Shown here: positions 1 through 9,467 of the stretch, piece by piece | How the letters are laid out: each line of letters begins with the position of its first letter | Numbering within the stretch: the stretch's first letter is position 1 | From: Parachlorella kessleri | Taxonomy: Eukaryota > Chlorophyta > Trebouxiophyceae > Chlorellales > Chlorellaceae | NCBI GenBank assembly: GCA_001598975.1 | Contig: BBXU01002318.1 | Span: 1 to 13,727 of the forward strand | Length of the DNA stretch: 13,727 nt | Reading direction: 5' to 3' | Position numbers and translations under genes: made by a program | The notes under the pieces: model-generated | Told to the model about the DNA's origin: nothing | Seen by the model: only the letters and a program-made list of their open reading frames with translations | The model's database searches: none

Positions 1-2
1 CC

Positions 3-856
3 AACCCCTTGCTACCCCAGGTCTATGAGGAGCATCTGAAGCAGCTAGACCTGAGCGGGGCCAGACGGCAGCAGCAGGACAAAATGATCGCTGGGGGCGG
101 CTCGCGGGTTGCCTTCAATTGGCTAAGTGCTTGTGCTATGAAGGACACATGGAGAAGCTTGGTGGGATAGACCTTTGGTTGTGTTTTCTGTTGGTTTCCC
201 CGTCCGGACGGGGTGGTGCATGCCATTAAGAATTGGTACTTGGATCTTGTGGTTTGTGGGCATAGTACATCCTGGCTTTTTGTTGGCCCCATTTGGGGGA
301 CTCACGGCAGCATGGTCAGGTGGCGGTACGCTGTTAGACTAGACTAGACTACACAGCCCTGGCTGAATAGTGCCAGCAGCTGGCGAGCTCTGAGAGGCGA
401 TTGCTAGGACTCCCACGCTGTGGCTTTAACCGGCGGCAGGTAGCGCAGCACCAGGAGAGGTCGCCATAAACTGAATGCAGTCAATGCAAGGCATGAGGCA
501 TGCTCTGGGCTGGGCTATCTTGCACAATGCATCTGGGGCAGTGAAAGCAGGTTTGAGACCTTGGCAAGCCCACTTTGGGAGTCACACAAAAGCTAGCCTA
601 GGGTCCAAGGTAGGAACTAGTTGTTCCTACCTTGGAGCAGCCCTCCGTCAGCTTATGAAGGAAGTCTTGCTGGTGTACTGGATTATGCCTCCTACTGACT
701 CTGCATTGTCACCTGCAGAAGCGTGCCGTGCCGGAACTGCGCCAACCTCGGCAGGTGGCCACAACAGACGAGAGTGTGACTGGCCATGGTAAATCACAGC
801 AGCGCTTGCCATCCTTTCCCATGCAGGCCCAGGCAACCTGTGTCCAAGAAGGCTGA
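3..856 (+). CDS. Possible 3' end of an unidentified gene (partial)
   Basis: I do not recognise this gene. A reading frame enters the window at position 3 and stays open to TAG at 168-170. Its best part, after a possible acceptor at 20, begins VYEEHLKQLDLSGARRQQQ, which is charged and protein-like. A second protein-like stretch runs 719-856. It follows a pyrimidine-rich tract and a good acceptor (cacctgcag), begins KRAVPELRQPRQ, and ends at TGA 854-856 after 45 codons. The two join in phase if exon 1 ends at 107 (CGG|GTTGCC), giving a 611-bp intron, but that donor is weak. Either the frame ends at 170, or it splices to 719. A TGTAA, the usual chlorophyte polyadenylation signal, lies at 1268-1272, rather far downstream. 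The 5' part lies outside the window. The coding call is inferred only from composition and splice signals. Confidence 0.33.
335..354. repeat. TAGAC microsatellite
   Basis: Three perfect TAGAC units are followed by one variant TACAC unit. It lies in the possible intron of the partial gene at the left edge. Confidence 0.7.
604..636. repeat. Perfect 14-bp hairpin
   Basis: TCCAAGGTAGGAAC (604-617) and GTTCCTACCTTGGA (623-636) are perfect inverted copies around the 5-base loop TAGTT. It lies about 80 bp before the acceptor at 718, in the possible intron of the left-edge gene. It could be a foldback remnant or a structured RNA. It has no match to a family I know. Confidence 0.75.
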
Positions 857-2097
857 GCAGGCCGGAAGTGGCTCTTCCAGCTGACCAGCCCAGCGGGGGA
901 GGGATTGTGAGTCAGTGGGGGTATAGTGGGCAGTGTTTGTGTTAGGAAAGACCTGGGGTGCGGAGATTTTATGTCTAAGCGACCCAGAACGATTGGTGAC
1001 ATCCAAGGGAACATACTTCAGGACTAATGGATGGCTTGTTACCAATGGATTGCGGCCAGTACGCCTTTGCAAAGCCTGTTTGTGCGCTGGCCAATGAACA
1101 TGCCCCAGGTGCTGCTCCTGCTACAGCCCTGCTGCCAGGGTTGAAGTGGTAGCACTGGCCAGGGGTCCTGCGGCTGCTGAGGCACATGCGAGGCACCTTG
1201 CCTCGGCCTGTCAGGACTGTTGCACCGCTGGAAGGCTGCCACAAGGGCAAGCTTTGCCTGGATGGCTTGTAAGGTAGTAAAATGGATAAATTATTAGGCT
1301 TGCCCACCATATAGCTATAATGCAGGTGACAACAGGGGTCAGATAGCAGTTTGAAGGGTGCAAGTCTCCCAAATTGTAGCCCAAGCCGCACACCAGCCCT
1401 ACGTCACCCGCCAGCAGCGCGACCAAAAAGGCTATGCTCCGACTGCAGACAATCAGCACAGCACTGAGAACCATGGGACTCAGATAGGCTACCATTAGCG
1501 TAGTGTCACAACCCAACCAAAATCCCACCTTAAAGCACTGTACAGGGCACTGACAACCTGCTTCTGCCGCAATGTCACCAGGGCAACAGCATTTACGCCA
1601 CCGTGTTCCTGCCATAAGCTTGGGGCATAACCTAGACATAGGATGCACAGCGCCAGCCCATACAGCAGGGTAGTTTTGCCCAGGGCGGCCCTCATATTGC
1701 TAGGAGGAGAGCCGTGGACACTCCTCAGCATTTCACAAGGGTTGGAGGCGGCCCGAAACTGTTGTCTGCACGTTCGAAGCTAGAAGTGGTTGGTGCAATA
1801 GAAGGACACACCAGGGGCACAAGAAATGAGTGCGGGGCAGCCACAGGCAAGGGAGCTGGTCATCAGGTGTAACAGACTAAGAATTAGAGCCAAATAAGAA
1901 AGTAATAGAAGCAAGGCACAGCACTACTCTCAACAGTTAGACACCGTCCCCGCACTGCTTGAAAGCCACACAGTCAACTAACTGCAAGGTGGCCTGCCTG
2001 CCTGTCAACTGGGCAACATCGACGCCAGTCTGTTAATGTACCCGTCACATGGCACCCACAGGTGGTCATGACAAATAATTCAATATTCCAGAGGGGT
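857..2097. other. Stretch without a convincing gene
   Basis: No exon chain with good splice sites was found here. The minus strand has overlapping frames at 1211-1731 with hydrophobic runs, such as LLYGLALCILCLGYAP near 1640-1690 and a long apolar stretch read near 1350-1500. The frames shift relative to each other and no family is recognisable. No tRNA, rRNA or mobile-element protein was seen. The right end (2040-2097) is the downstream flank of the H2B 3' hairpin. Confidence 0.5.
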
Positions 2098-2113
2098 GGT
2101 GTTTAATAACACC
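2098..2113 (-). terminator. Histone-type 3' hairpin of H2B
   Basis: Read on the H2B strand, this is GGTGTT-ATTA-AACACC: a perfect 6-bp stem with a 4-base loop, 41 bp after the stop codon. It has the geometry (6-bp stem, 4-base loop) of the hairpin that ends replication-dependent histone mRNAs in animals, though the bases differ. It is followed by ACC, four bases, then TGGAA, as at the other three histone genes. Its function is inferred from position and from its recurrence at all four genes. Confidence 0.88.
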
Positions 2114-2154
2114 GTGGCTTGTTGGGGGTTCAGGCAGAAGCAAGGCCCGTGAGC

Positions 2155-2715
2155 TTAGGCGGAGGTAAACTTGGTCACGGCCTTGGTGCCCTCGGACACT
2201 GCGTGCTTGGCCAGCTCGCCGGGCAGCACCAGGCGCACGGCAGTCTGAATCTCGCGGGAGGTCAGGGTGGGCTTCTTGTTCACGCGGGCCAGCTGGGCGG
2301 CCTGGGTGGCGATCTTCTCAAACTGGTCAGCAATGAACGAGTTCAGGATGGCCATAGCCTGCACATGGGTCAAGTGCAGGAAGTGATCAGTACTGGTTCC
2401 ACTGCCAAGTTAAGATTCAGCCATCATGGTTGCATGCCATCATACAAGCACAGCGTTCCAAAAAGATGAAGGCAGGCATACAGCAGCCAACCCGATGCCC
2501 CGACTCGTGCTGGTCAGCAGCAGGCCCACCTTGCTGGAGATGCCGGTGTCCGGGTGGACCTGCTTGAGGACCTTGAAGATGTAGATCTTGTAGGACTCGA
2601 CGCCCTTGGGCTTGCCGCCCTTCTTCTTCTTGTCGCCGGTCTTCTCGGCCTTGCCCTTGGCTGCGGCCTTGGCAGGGGCCTTGCTCTCGGGCTTGGTCTC
2701 AGCCTTGGGAGCCAT
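2155..2715 (-). CDS. Histone H2B
   Basis: This is a core histone, the partner of H2A in the nucleosome. There are two exons on the minus strand: 2715-2530 (62 codons) and 2358-2155 (67 codons plus TAA), giving 129 residues. The intron (2529-2359, 171 bp) starts GTGGGC, ends TGCAG and falls between codons after GISSK. The Lys/Ala-rich tail covers about residues 1-38, and the histone fold starts at [20 protein letters not shown]. Exon 2 carries [37 protein letters not shown] and the C-terminal helix [20 protein letters not shown]. The lysine in AVTKFTSA corresponds to the conserved ubiquitination site. The start is the ATG in the context CACCATGGC, and an N-terminal MAPKAE is typical. The gene diverges from H2A across a 299-bp spacer, and a TACAAAACCC box lies 65 bp upstream. 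The tail is shorter than I remember for Chlamydomonas H2B. Confidence 0.97.
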
Positions 2716-3014
2716 GGTGCTGAGGATTATTGCGTGGGAGAGAGGAGCAAAAGCTGAGTTGATGGTAGGCTGGGAGGATGAGGGTTTTGTAGTGCTGGCT
2801 GGATGGGGCACGCCAGCAGTGGACTCAGCCTGCAAGAGGGCTGGATAGGTCCGCACCATCCAACTCAGCCACGCGCACCCATCTGCCCTTCCTCCGACCC
2901 TGGCCAGCACCTGGAGAGTGCTTGGGACGTTGCTTCGTACAAAGGCCGGGCCTCTCACCCATCTCCTCACCTATCTCCCCTGCTTCCCCTCGCATCATCA
3001 ACAGCCAAGCAACG
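2716..3014. promoter_or_regulatory. Divergent H2B-H2A promoter
   Basis: This 299-bp spacer separates the two start codons and must drive both genes. Visible elements are: ACAAAACCCT on the H2B strand (2790-2781, 65 bp before the H2B ATG); TACAAAGGCC on the plus strand (2938-2947, about 67 bp before the H2A ATG); GCGCACCCA at 2873-2881, also found in the H3-H4 promoter; and the palindrome CTGGCCAG at 2900-2907. Read on the minus strand, that palindrome continues as GGTCGGAGG. The first two are candidate TATA-type boxes. The roles are inferred. Confidence 0.75.
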
Positions 3015-3576
3015 ATGAGCGGCCGTGGCAAGGGCAAGACCGCCGGCAAGAAGGCTGTGAGCAAGTCCACCAAGGCTGGGCTGCAGTTCCCCGTGGGCCG
3101 CATTGCCCGCTACCTGAAGAAGGGCCGCTACGCTGGTGCGTCCTGGGGAAGGTTGGAGACAGGCAGCACCTTGTGATCACGGTGTTCACACCAGGCTGCA
3201 GATGGCTGTGCTGCCACGTGCAAGACTCTATGGTGCTTGCTAGACTTATGACCCCCCCCCCCCCCAACCCCCCTTCAAACCTCACAAACCCTGCCTGTTT
3301 ATGCCTGCTGCAGAGCGCATCGGTGCTGGTGCCCCCGTGTACCTGGCTGCCGTGCTGGAGTACCTGGCCGCTGAGGTGCTGGAGCTGGCTGGCAACGCCG
3401 CCCGTGACAACAAGAAGACCCGGATCGTCCCTCGCCACATCCAGCTGGCTGTGCGCAATGATGAGGAGCTGTCCAAGCTGCTGGCCGGCGTGACTATCGT
3501 CGAGGGTGGTGTGCTGCCCAACATCCACTCCGTGCTGCTGCCCAAGAAGTCCGGCAAGAAGGAGGCTGCTGAGTAA
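3015..3576 (+). CDS. Histone H2A (canonical type)
   Basis: This is a core histone that pairs with H2B and carries the nucleosome acidic patch. Exons are 3015-3135 and 3314-3576 (TAA), for 127 residues. The 178-bp intron (GTGCGT...GCTGCAG) splits a Glu codon, giving [20 protein letters not shown]. The sequence shows the tail [20 protein letters not shown], the start of the fold at [20 protein letters not shown], the acidic-patch residues in [10 protein letters not shown] and NDEEL, and the docking region [15 protein letters not shown]. The C-terminus is SGKKEAAE, with no SQ(E/D)-hydrophobic motif, so it is not H2A.X. It does not have H2A.Z features. The intron contains a run of 14 C at 3252-3265. 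The start was chosen because MSGRGKGK matches the family. Confidence 0.97.
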
Positions 3577-3610
3577 CCGCATCCCTACCAAGCATCCCGT
3601 AAAACAAACT

Positions 3611-3626
3611 GGTGTAATTAAACACC
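3611..3626 (+). terminator. Histone-type 3' hairpin of H2A (variant)
   Basis: GGTGTA-ATTA-AACACC begins 34 bp after the stop codon. The sixth stem base is A where the other three genes have T, so the loop-closing pair becomes A-A. A flanking T3610-A3627 pair can lengthen the stem at its base. The change also creates TGTAA (3613-3617), the chlorophyte polyadenylation signal. It is followed by ACC, four bases and TGGAG. Confidence 0.83.
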
Positions 3627-3640
3627 ACCATTATGGAGAG

Positions 3641-4585
3641 AGCTTGCTGCACTCACTCTCAGGCTGACTAAACTGTGCCATTTATCTCTATGCCTGAACT
3701 TCTCTGACGATATTGATACAGGTTGGCCCACTGAACTTGCTGGCAGAGACCGGTGAGCAGCAAGGCTGTGTCACAGCCTTGTATCACTTGCTGGGCACAC
3801 TATCACTCAAGTCTTTGATACGTAATATCTTCTGGTGTAGACCACCTAAGCTGGTTGTCCCTGTCGTCCAGCAGCTTGCTCAAATAGGCGGAGCAGAAGC
3901 AAGTCTTGGCTGCCACACCTTGCCCCCAAGCAAGGGCCAAGGCTGTCTAAACCGCCTCACACACCACCCTTGATGGGTTGCAGGCAAGTGCAAACAGTCA
4001 ATCCTAGGATACTCTCTAAGACAGTACACAGGAGCCCTTGCAAAAGCACTGACAGCTTCAAGCTTGACTCAAGCCCATTGCTCTGATTCTCAACCTCGGT
4101 TTGGATTATGTGTCACAGTCAACAAGGAAATAGCCAGGAATGGTTGGGTAGCCAAGACCATAAACCGGGTGGGGTTGTATGCCAGCATAGCTGGGGAAGC
4201 TTTTATACAGACGTCTACTCTAGTCGTTGCACGAAGAGGTCTCCCTGTGTGTAGCAGGTGACCCTGATAGCGCATAACACTCATGTGTGGACAGAGAAAT
4301 TGCCTCAGCGTAACTAGGACCAGGCAAAAAGTCTCCAGATACTGCCACTTCAACTGGCAGCTGACCCGGTGAAACCTGCAAATGAGCATCGTTGAAGACT
4401 TCACTTCCCCGTCATGTAAAACTCGCGAAGAGACTCACTGTCACAAGGGCGGACTCTTGGCAAGCGTTGCTCCAGGCGCTGGCGCTCGGATTATCCCGCC
4501 AGGTAAGCCGGGCTTCAATCAAGCCCCTCCCACCTTCCCACGCAATTCTGCACCTCTGCTATCTACGGCCAGCTGTGATGTGGCC
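3641..4585. other. Spacer between H2A and the mTERF gene
   Basis: No gene was recognised. It should contain the promoter and 5' UTR of the mTERF-family gene. A frame in phase with exon 1 of that gene opens at an ATG at 4382, but residues before 4586 look non-coding. A possible 5' splice site (CAG|GTAAGC) lies near 4501-4508, so a 5'-UTR intron cannot be excluded. A perfect hairpin, AAGGCTGTG-T-CACAGCCTT, lies at 3762-3780. Confidence 0.5.
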
Positions 4586-7500
4586 ATGGCAAGGTCCCTA
4601 TTGAGGGCGCGACCCGTGTCCTCTCCGAAGCGCTGCTCTTGCCCTTGGCAGGCCCTTGTCCGCAGCACAGCATGGTCAGCTTCACACCGTAACGGGTCCA
4701 GGGCCGTGGCGTGCGCTGCGGAGGTGCATGACCCTCCTGGTGCCCATCCGCCACAAGAGCTTGCTATAGCCAGCAGCAGCAGCGCCCCAAGCGCCACTGC
4801 TGAAGCAGCAGCCGTCACAGGGGAGAAAGACGCGGAGGAGGACAACCTTGAGCCTGCTAAGGACCTGGTTGACTGGCTGTGCCAGGCTTACTCTATCACA
4901 GAGAAGCGGAGGGTGCGAGGGCCGCTGCGCAGGGCGCAGGCTGCGCTGCGGGCAGAGGACCCCGGAAGGGGGAGGCTCTCGCTGGAGAGGGACATCCTGC
5001 CCAAGCTGGAGGTGCGGTGGTCGGGGGTGGGGGGCCGCGCTGTGCTGTGCTGTGTCGTGCTGGGTGGTGAAGTGCGACGCTCAGTTGCAAGTCTCAAGCT
5101 GGAGGTGTGTAGCGTCATCTCTAAAAGGAAAGAAGGAGGTGGGAGTTGTCTGGATGGGCCGTGCCATGTTCGGCTAAAGCTAGGTGGAGCGGTAGCCCTA
5201 GAAGTGCTTGGAACCCTGGAGGTGGCACTGTCGAGTGCTGCAATGCTGTGCTGTGGTGGAGATTGATAAGTGGCGTGCGGCCGACCCTAGCAGTGGGTTG
5301 GCAGGCCGCGTGCCTGTGCTGTAGTGCTGTGCTGAGGGGAGGGAGCAGGTGGTGGCGGGCGGGGCCCCTTTTTTCAAGGCAAAATACTCTCGTGCCTAGG
5401 CTCCAGAGCGTAAGGTCCCAGCCTGGGTGGTGTGTGCGGGCTGTCTGCAAGCTGCTGCCCTTGCGACGTGCAGTTGTGGACTGCTTCTGACACTCTGTGT
5501 GCACTGCTGCAGCTGCTGGAGTCGTTAAGTGAGGGCCTGGGCTGGAAGGTGTTTGCCCGATACCCTGAGGAACTCATCCACCCGTATGCGACCGAGTACT
5601 GGGGCATCCTGGCCGCCTATCTCTTCACCACGGGGTTCTCCCCAGACAAGGTGAGCATCTTGCCTCTCACTCACCCAGAGGCTGAACCCTCCCCCAGACC
5701 TCCTTCCGTGTCAGGCTGTGGTGAGCTCGTGCAGCCAGCGCCCTGCCCAGGAAGCTGCGTTGAAGCGCTCACATTCTCCTTGCTCCCCCTTGCTTACACC
5801 CTCCATCCCGCCCGCCCTTCCCCTTCCCTCTCCTTTCACCCACGCTTGCCTCCCTTTCGCACAGAACCTCAGGCGGCACCTGTCCAGTCTTACATCCCGA
5901 TGTGCGCTCTGTTCCCAAGCAGACATTATGTCTCTATCTGCCCAAGTGCTGCGCTTCCTTTACCAAGGCAGCCACCCCTCCTGCCCCCCCTCGCTCCCTC
6001 GCAGATCTCCACCCTCTTCTCCCGCCACCCCTGCCTGTTTGGCCACGTGGTGCGCTCCCCCGACAACCTGCGCCGCCTGTTTGGCTGGCTGCGGGAGCTG
6101 GGGCTGGGCCAGGGGGACGTCCTGCGTCTGGTCGACCGCCTGCCGCTGCTGCTGCAGACAGATGTAGAGGCAGGTGGGTGGCGGCGCGGCGGGCATCGGG
6201 GTGGGAGGGGGGGCGCAAACGTGTACAGCTGCTTGCAGGCATGGTCGGTTGGGCGCTGGGGTGATGGTCTTAGAGGGGGATGCTGTGGGTGGCTGGTGGG
6301 CATTGCTCCAGTAGCTGACAGGGGATGCGACGGCTGTTGTTGGCTATTGGAGTGTAAGCGGCAGCAGGCACGCGGGGCAATGACATGCGGGGCTTAGGCT
6401 GTCGCCGCCGCCGCTGTTGCGTTCACCATCCAGGCAGTGTCACTTACACAAGCCGTTTCAGGACCCAGCGCACTTCTCTCCCCGGCTCCCCGTTGTTGTT
6501 TTGGTTGCTGCTGCGCTGCTGAATCCCCCCGGCTGGGCCCCAAGTGGGGTTGTCGCCGGCCTCTGCTCTTCTGTGGGGAAAATCAAACTCATAGGTAAAG
6601 TGCCGCTCTTTACGGTCCCTGGCGAGACTGCTCCAGCCCGGCAGGAACCTGCACCAACCGTAGAGTTGTCCTACGCATCTTGCGGCAATCTCCCAAGTAG
6701 CCTCCTCACCATCTTGCTGTGCAGTGCTCAAGCCGAGGGTGGGCGCCCTGGTGGGGCTGGGGCTGCCCCTGCCTAAGGTGGTGACAGCGGTGAAGAGGCA
6801 GCCGGAGCTTCTTGGGGTGGACTCGGAGGTTGTACAATTGCGGGTTGACTACCTGGAAGGGTGAGTATGGTAGCTAGTCGAATACCGCAAGCCTGGGAGG
6901 GCTTGCTGGCCCGCCTGCGGGCAGGTTCCACGTGAAGGGGAGTGGGACTAGTTTATAAACTCCGGTTATGATATGAGGTGATGCCGCTGAGGCTTGGCCG
7001 TTTGAGAGGGTAAGCCCATGGTGCCTGAGGGAGGACTGGGGTAGGTTTGTGAAGGCTGGCGGGCGGGCATGCGAAAGGGTGAGGGGTTTGGGAGCTTTAG
7101 AGGCTCACATCAACTAGGTCACAGCTGAGGAAGGACGCTGCCTGGGTAGGTAATGTTTGTGCGGGGCTTGTGGGTCTTGTGCTTTAATAAGGAAGTTGGG
7201 TGAGTCAAGGGTGCAGTGTCGGCACCCAGCAGCAAAAGTCTCCAAGGTATCCTGTAGAGGAATCTACGCCTCTCAGATATTTGGACTACCTTGTACGGCG
7301 AGAAGCAGGTCTTCGTCCCGCCCACGCGCAGCATGAGTATTTTTGGGTTGTGTGCCCCCAGGTAATTGATGTGGCCCCTGCAAACTGGGCCGCCAGAGCC
7401 GGCCCAAGGTCTTTCATACTGGTGTGGGAACACAGTGCTTGCATTTCTCACTATGCTCAGCTGTACACTAAACGGGTGCTGCCCCTCTGTGCCCGCAGGC

Positions 7501-9467
7501 TGGGCCTGAGCCGCCGCGATGTGTGTCGCCTGCTGGCCTCCGACCCCGCCCTCTTTGTGATGAGCCCCCAGGACAAGTTTGGCCCCATGGTGGATTTCTT
7601 ACGCCACGAGCTGGGCTGTGGCGACCCTCTCCTGCGAAAGCTGGTGCGGGCCGGGCTCCTGGGGCGGCGAGTGGACACCCTGCGGGTAGGTGTGCACCTT
7701 GTGGAGAGGGTGACGACTGAGACCCACCTCCCAGAGCTTCATCCCATGCTGGGGTCGCACCCCGCCTGCTGGCCGGCTTGTGTCTGCCAATTTTTCCCAC
7801 AGCCGCCTCTCTCAACTGCTCGCCTCCTGCCCTCTGGTAACCCATGCAAAGTGAAGCAGCGCCAAGTGGACCCCACTGACCCCCTTCCCCATGCCCTGCT
7901 GCAGGCTTCACCAAGTCCAAAAGTCCAAAGGTCATGCATTAAACTACCTGTATGTACAACCGGCTGCAGGCGCGGGCTGACTGCTGGCGGCAGATGGGTT
8001 TCTCTCCGGACCAGCTGCTGCGCATGCTGTCCTCCTGCCCCCGCCTGCTGCTGTACCCCGTCCAGCAGCCGCAGTACCAGGCCAAGCTGCGGTACCTGAC
8101 GGAGGTACTGCTGAGGCCGCTGTCCAGCCTGGAGTCCTTCCCACAGGTACTGCTGGGGGTACCGCCTGCTAAGCAAGACACCGTTGAGGTTGCTGGCATG
8201 CTCACACCAAGAGTGAGCCAAAGGTCGGGGTTGTGATGGCCGCTGGTGTGTGTGTGTGGGGGGGGGGTCAGCGCCAAGCTAAGCCATGGTCCCTGGCTTT
8301 CGCCCTGCGGCAGGCGACGGGCGGACTCTGCCCTGCTAGCGGCCAACCCAGACCTCCTTCCCTTGTGCCGATATGGCTGCGTCATGCGTGGGGTTGAGTG
8401 ATCGGGGAGTTCCCACCTCGCTGCATGGGGCTGCATGTGAGTGGCAGTGGCAGATTGTGTGAGCCACTGGGCGGAGTTGCATTTCTTTACACTTGGGGCT
8501 GGCAGGGCAGGGTAGCTACTGCCTGCTCCTAGTGCGGCTGGCAGATTCTACCACATCTAGGGTTTGGTATGCTACTATTGATACTTGGGGCTGGCAGGGC
8601 AGGGTAGCCAACTGCCGCTGCCTGCCGTGCTGCTGCAGTACATCTCGTACTCGCTGGAGGACCGAATCAAGCTGCGGGCAGCGGCGGCTGCACAGCTGGC
8701 AGGGCAGAGGATCGGGTTGTCAGAGTTGGCCAAGTCAGGTGGGTGCAGCATGCTGTTGTGATTGTACATGGTCGATAGAGGGGATTCCTGCGTCATGCAT
8801 GTGGGGACCGCAGGAGCGGGGGGTCTGCTCATGGTCTGCACCTTTCGGCTGGGCGTGTGGGTTGCTCAGCCCCTGACACCCTCAGGGCCTGTCTGGGTAG
8901 TTGCATTCTTGTTGTTGGTGGCAGGCTGTAAGGGTGTGTTCCTCAGACCCCAAGATGCTGGGTAGATGTTCGTTTTTATTTGCTGGGGGCAGACGGTGGG
9001 AGTTCGGAGAGAACTGTACGAGCAGGGCTGGATGCAGGGTGGCTCGCCTGACTCTTCTCTCCTCTCTCATAGCACAGCACTGCGAAGCCAGCCTAGGTGA
9101 CTGATGATACCCTGCTGCCGCTGCCTTAGATGAGGCCTTCTGCCGGGGCCAAGGCATCGCTGTGGAGGCCTACGGCAAGTTTGTGGCGGCCTGGGAGGGA
9201 CGGCACGGCACAGCGCAGCACAGCACAGCGGGTGCACCAGAGGAGGCTGCTGGGGCTGGAGCTGCCACACTTGAAGGCTATTGTGAAGGAGGCAGTGCGG
9301 CAGCGGCGGCTGAGGCGGCGGCAGCACCGGGCCTAGCCTGGCAACACGGCGTGGGGAGTGCTCCAGCGGGCGAGGCGGCGGCGGCAGCTGCTTCGATGGA
9401 TGGGAGTAGCTCAGGACCTCAGCAGATGCGGCGAGGGCAGCAGCGGCGGCAGCAGCAGCAGCAGTGA
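4586..9467 (+). CDS. mTERF-family protein, probably chloroplast-targeted
   Basis: Family members bind organelle nucleic acid through tandem helical mTERF repeats and act in organelle transcription, termination or RNA processing. Exons supported by phase and splice sites: 4586-5011, 5513-5650, 6005-6173, 6725-6860, 7499-7685, 7970-8146, 8639-8738 and 9130-9467 (TGA). A small exon near 7803-7836 (RLSQLLASCPL) fits the repeat pattern and its donor, but not the phase of the exon before it. The product is about 565 residues. The N-terminus MARSLLRARPVSSPKRC... reaches SRAVACAAEV, a chloroplast-type cleavage context. Repeat signatures follow: GLGLPLPKVVTAVKRQPELL, GLSRRDVCRLLASDPALF, then GFSPDQLLRMLSSCPRLLLY. 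The family's C-terminal block spans exons as ESFPQ + YISYSLEDRIKLR and ELAKS + DEAF. The tail (about the last 80 residues) is Ala/Gln low-complexity. The start is the ATG in GCCATGGC; an in-frame ATG at 4382 is possible but less likely. The exact member is not identifiable. Confidence 0.87.
7686..7969 (+). other. Unresolved exon region of the mTERF gene
   Basis: The exon ending CTGCGG|GTAGGT at 7685 ends in phase 0. The next protein-like segment, RLSQLLASCPL (7804-7836), follows acceptor CACAG at 7798-7802 and donor GTAACC at 7837, but its frame needs phase 2 before it. It joins in phase to the exon at 7970. The expected product, by analogy with LKPRVGALVGLGL earlier in the protein, would read close to TLRPRLSQLL. 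Explanations are an unusual splice site, a one-base error, or a true frameshift. A second possible segment, HQVQKSKGHALNYLY near 7907-7953, is also out of phase. Confidence 0.6.
8491..8608. repeat. 26-bp direct repeat in an mTERF intron
   Basis: A 26-bp sequence beginning ACTTGGGGCTGGCAGGGCAG occurs exactly at 8491-8516 and 8583-8608, 92 bp apart. The second copy ends 30 bp before the exon that starts at 8639. Both lie in the intron 8147-8638. Confidence 0.85.

Noticed and set aside
1760..1785. GTTCGAAGC as a possible tRNA T-loop
   Set aside because: No acceptor stem, D arm or anticodon arm can be fitted around it.
3252..3265. Run of 14 C in the H2A intron as a functional tract
   Set aside because: It precedes the acceptor and may act as part of the pyrimidine tract, but other poly-C runs occur outside introns (13680-13692), so it is probably simple-sequence expansion.
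2998..3591. Long minus-strand frame across H2A
   Set aside because: It is antisense to a clear histone gene with biased codons, which opens the opposite strand by chance.
4382..4585. Upstream in-frame ATG extending the mTERF protein
   Set aside because: The added 68 residues lack targeting character, whereas the protein from 4586 begins with a good plastid-type presequence and a better start context.
5432..6397. Long open frame of 321 codons on the plus strand
   Set aside because: It is mTERF exons 2 and 3 joined by read-through of the intron 5651-6004 and flanking introns. The intron part is Pro/Ser/Leu low-complexity.
7200..8099. Long open frame of 299 codons on the plus strand
   Set aside because: It reads one real mTERF exon (7499-7685) in frame but also runs through introns on both sides. 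Donor and acceptor sites and repeat patterns support the spliced model.
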